This document shows, piece after piece, positions 21,840 to 22,672 of a stretch of DNA of 22,672 nucleotides (positions within the stretch are counted from its first letter, which is position 1; each line of letters starts with the position of its first letter). The position numbers and the translations under genes are program-made. The DNA comes from Akkermansia sp. (GTDB lineage Bacteria; Verrucomicrobiota; Verrucomicrobiia; Verrucomicrobiales; Akkermansiaceae). Location of the stretch: the NCBI GenBank assembly GCA_017555465.1, contig JAFZGH010000318.1, positions 1 to 22,672 on the forward strand. The letters run 5' to 3'. The notes under the pieces were generated by a model, which saw only the letters and a list, made by a program, of their open reading frames with translations, was not told the DNA's origin and searched no databases.

Positions 21840-21868
21840 AGACTAGCATTTGTGCGGCATTCTGGCAA
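21840..21868 (-). promoter_or_regulatory. Promoter of panE (leaderless)
   Basis: Minus strand: TTGCCA (21868-21863), 17 bases, TAGTCT (21845-21840), then seven bases (AAAGGGC) and ATG 21832. The geometry is identical to that of the DoxX-like gene. Confidence 0.65.
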
Positions 21869-21896
21869 TAAAAAAGCCTGTACACGCATTTTAGCC

Positions 21897-21966
21897 TTGC
21901 AATCAGCAATTAAAAGCGCTATTTAGAATCCACTTATTCAACCCGGGCGGGTCTGTTTGCCTGCCC
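21897..21966 (+). promoter_or_regulatory. Candidate promoter and leader hairpin of the small basic protein gene
   Basis: TTGCAA (21897-21902), 17 bases and TATTTA (21920-21925) form a possible promoter, with TAGAAT (21924-21929) as an alternative -10. The leader would hold a seven-base stem GGGCGGG / CCTGCCC (21945-21951 with 21960-21966, one G-U pair), then an unpaired A/C-rich stretch up to the ATG. Confidence 0.4.
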
Positions 21967-21989
21967 TACAAACCTAACACAGAACCACC

Positions 21990-22121
21990 ATGGGTCAACA
22001 ACATCGTAAGGAGACGAAGCGTCGCCGCCGCACCGCCTACATCAAGCGCCAGAAGGAAATCGCCAAGAACAGCAAGAACACCACTCCTGTTCAGATGGCC
22101 AAGAAGGTTTCCAAGGACTAA
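21990..22121 (+). CDS. Small basic protein, MGQQH type (43 aa)
   Basis: The 43-residue product is extremely basic: 9 Lys and 6 Arg, with MGQQHRKETKRRRRTAYIKR at the start, like a ribosome- or RNA-associated peptide. Codon use is strikingly selective: all nine lysines are AAG, both isoleucines ATC, both asparagines AAC, and the tyrosine and aspartate end in C, whereas neighbouring genes freely use AAA, AAT, ATT and GAT. That is typical of very highly expressed translation genes. I associate MGQQH-type small basic proteins with Verrucomicrobiota but cannot assign a named family. It has its own leader with a hairpin, no SD, and a terminator 35 bases downstream. It lies about 330 bases before an rRNA-type promoter, which fits a link with ribosome synthesis. 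Confidence 0.8.
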   Translation: MGQQHRKETKRRRRTAYIKRQKEIAKNSKNTTPVQMAKKVSKD

Positions 22122-22155
22122 TCTTCGTTTCAGCTGTCTATAACTGACTTTTGAG

Positions 22156-22194
22156 CCGGCAGACCGTTCATCGGCCTGTCGGTTTCTTTTTTTT
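22156..22194 (+). terminator. Intrinsic terminator after the small basic protein gene
   Basis: CCGGCAGACCG (22156-22166) pairs with CGGCCTGTCGG (22172-22182) apart from one G-U pair and one A-C mismatch, with a five-base loop and a tail TTTCTTTTTTTT. Confidence 0.85.
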
Positions 22195-22449
22195 GGGGGG
22201 GGAGGGATGCTGCTGCGGGGCGCTATAAGCGCAGGAGGTGTTACGGCATGCTTTTGCGGGTTGCTATGCTGGAGGATATGGCGCTACATTCGTGTGCTCT
22301 CTGTATGCAGGTTCTCACTTCTGCTCATGCTGTGCCCGTTTGGAAATGCGGAGGATTGAAAAAATAATTTTTCGGCTCTAACACGCACGAAATATCGGGG
22401 CTTAGAGCGAAAGTGCAAAAATACTGCACAAAAAATCTCAAAAATACGC
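22195..22449. other. Intergenic stretch with dyads but no firm gene
   Basis: No long coding frame is convincing. It holds a G run after the terminator, a perfect GCGCT-ATA-AGCGC dyad (22220-22232), a possible 39-codon ORF (22248-22367), a perfect GCTCTAA / TTAGAGC inverted repeat (22375-22381 with 22402-22408), a GTGCA / TGCAC dyad (22413-22429) and A-tracts leading to the promoter at 22450. Confidence 0.6.
22248..22367 (+). CDS. Possible small ORF with good SD (39 aa)
   Basis: ATG 22248 follows AGGAGG (22233-22238) by nine bases. The product MLLRVAMLEDMALHSCALCM continues to a Lys-Lys end and has three cysteines, including C-x2-C. I know no family, codon use is unremarkable, and a stop-free run of 39 codons can arise by chance. 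Listed because good SDs are rare here. Confidence 0.18.
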   Translation: MLLRVAMLEDMALHSCALCMQVLTSAHAVPVWKCGGLKK

Positions 22450-22478
22450 TTGACGCGAAAAAGAGTTTCTGGTAAACT
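22416..22478 (+). promoter_or_regulatory. Strong rRNA-type promoter with UP-like A-tracts
   Basis: TTGACG (22450-22455), exactly 17 bases, TAAACT (22473-22478). Upstream are three A-tracts (22417-22421, 22430-22435, 22440-22444) and a repeated CAAAAATAC (22416-22424 and 22439-22447), like an UP element. The sequence just after the -10 is GC-rich (CCGCCCACGCCC), as at stringently controlled rRNA promoters. Confidence 0.75.
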
Positions 22479-22484
22479 CCGCCC

Positions 22485-22672
22485 ACGCCCTGCTACAGGG
22501 CAGCTCGAAAGAGAGAGCGGAACGCCGCTCAACTCCACCGGGCGAGGCAATTTTCCAAGTATGACTTTCCGAGGCGCTGAGGGCAGCTGAAAAGCAGCTC
22601 ACTGGCTAACAACCTGCCAGGCGGGGCGCCGGAGAGGATAAAGAGAGGGAAGGAAAAGGTCGTGACGCGTGC
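22485..22672 (+). ncRNA. 5' part of an untranslated transcript, probably an rRNA operon leader
   Basis: From the predicted start near 22485 there is no good coding frame, but several stems occur: GCCCTG-CTA-CAGGGC (22487-22501), GAGCGG-AACG-CCGCTC (22515-22530) and AGCTG-AAAAG-CAGCT. The strong promoter and stem-rich leader suggest an rRNA operon whose 16S gene lies beyond the window. I cannot identify the RNA itself: no 16S start, tmRNA start or RNase P core motif is present. Confidence 0.45.

Noticed and set aside
22284..22550. 88-codon minus-strand frame across the rRNA-type promoter
   Set aside because: It crosses the promoter and its A-tracts, has no start signals and a low-quality composition.
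22485..22672. RNase P RNA, tmRNA, 6S or SRP RNA
   Set aside because: The conserved RNase P core (GAGGAAAGTCC-like), the tmRNA start and the SRP tetraloop region are not present in the visible 188 bases.
1..22672. CRISPR arrays, insertion sequences and tRNA genes
   Set aside because: No regularly spaced repeats, transposase motifs with terminal repeats, or cloverleaf with CCA-type ends were seen on either strand.

Overview
The window reads as a core-genome stretch of a Gram-negative bacterium, most likely a verrucomicrobial, Akkermansia-like organism. This is an inference. It rests on moderately high G+C, envelope genes (periplasmic amidases, a LolA-like protein), a double-HTH protein and an MGQQH-type small basic protein of a kind I associate with Verrucomicrobiota, and the near absence of Shine-Dalgarno (SD) sequences. 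I see no phage, insertion sequence, CRISPR array or tRNA.

Layout. (1) 1-6039, plus strand: a hypothetical coiled-coil membrane protein, then a likely operon of an ABCG-type half-transporter, a membrane-anchored small protein, a large exported helical protein and gluQ. (2) 6041-9153: a minus-strand ECF-like sigma factor, divergent from a tandem pair of paralogous Zn-amidases, closed by a bidirectional terminator shared with ndk. (3) 9220-13045: ndk (-) divergent from pepP (+), a second bidirectional terminator, a DoxX/MauE-like membrane protein (-), and divergently a LolA-like exported protein coupled to a TPR membrane protein. (4) 13046-15690: an AT-rich gap, a short upstream ORF, a double-HTH DNA-binding protein started by TTG behind a strong SD, and poxB. 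(5) 15687-19020, minus: two hypothetical envelope proteins, then an MBL-fold hydrolase, a DEAD-box-type helicase and ruvC. (6) 19112-21832: xerC (+), convergent with panE and a coupled TPR protein (-). (7) 21890-22672: a small basic protein with translation-machinery-like codon bias, a terminator, about 250 bases with no firm gene, then a very strong rRNA-type promoter whose transcript leaves the window.

The most interesting pattern is in gene starts. At five loci (panE, the DoxX-like gene, xerC, the MBL gene and the LolA-like gene) a -10 hexamer ends exactly 6 or 7 bases before the start codon, so transcription should begin at or next to the first codon (leaderless mRNA). Inside operons, genes are joined by ATGA, TGATG or TAATG overlaps or gaps of about 9-24 bases, mostly without an SD. 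Against this background the double-HTH gene stands out: it has a near-perfect SD inside a short upstream ORF, a TTG start overlapping that ORF's stop, and a cysteine cluster in its second DNA-binding module. That locus and the promoter-proximal dyads near the right end are the best candidates for undescribed regulation.
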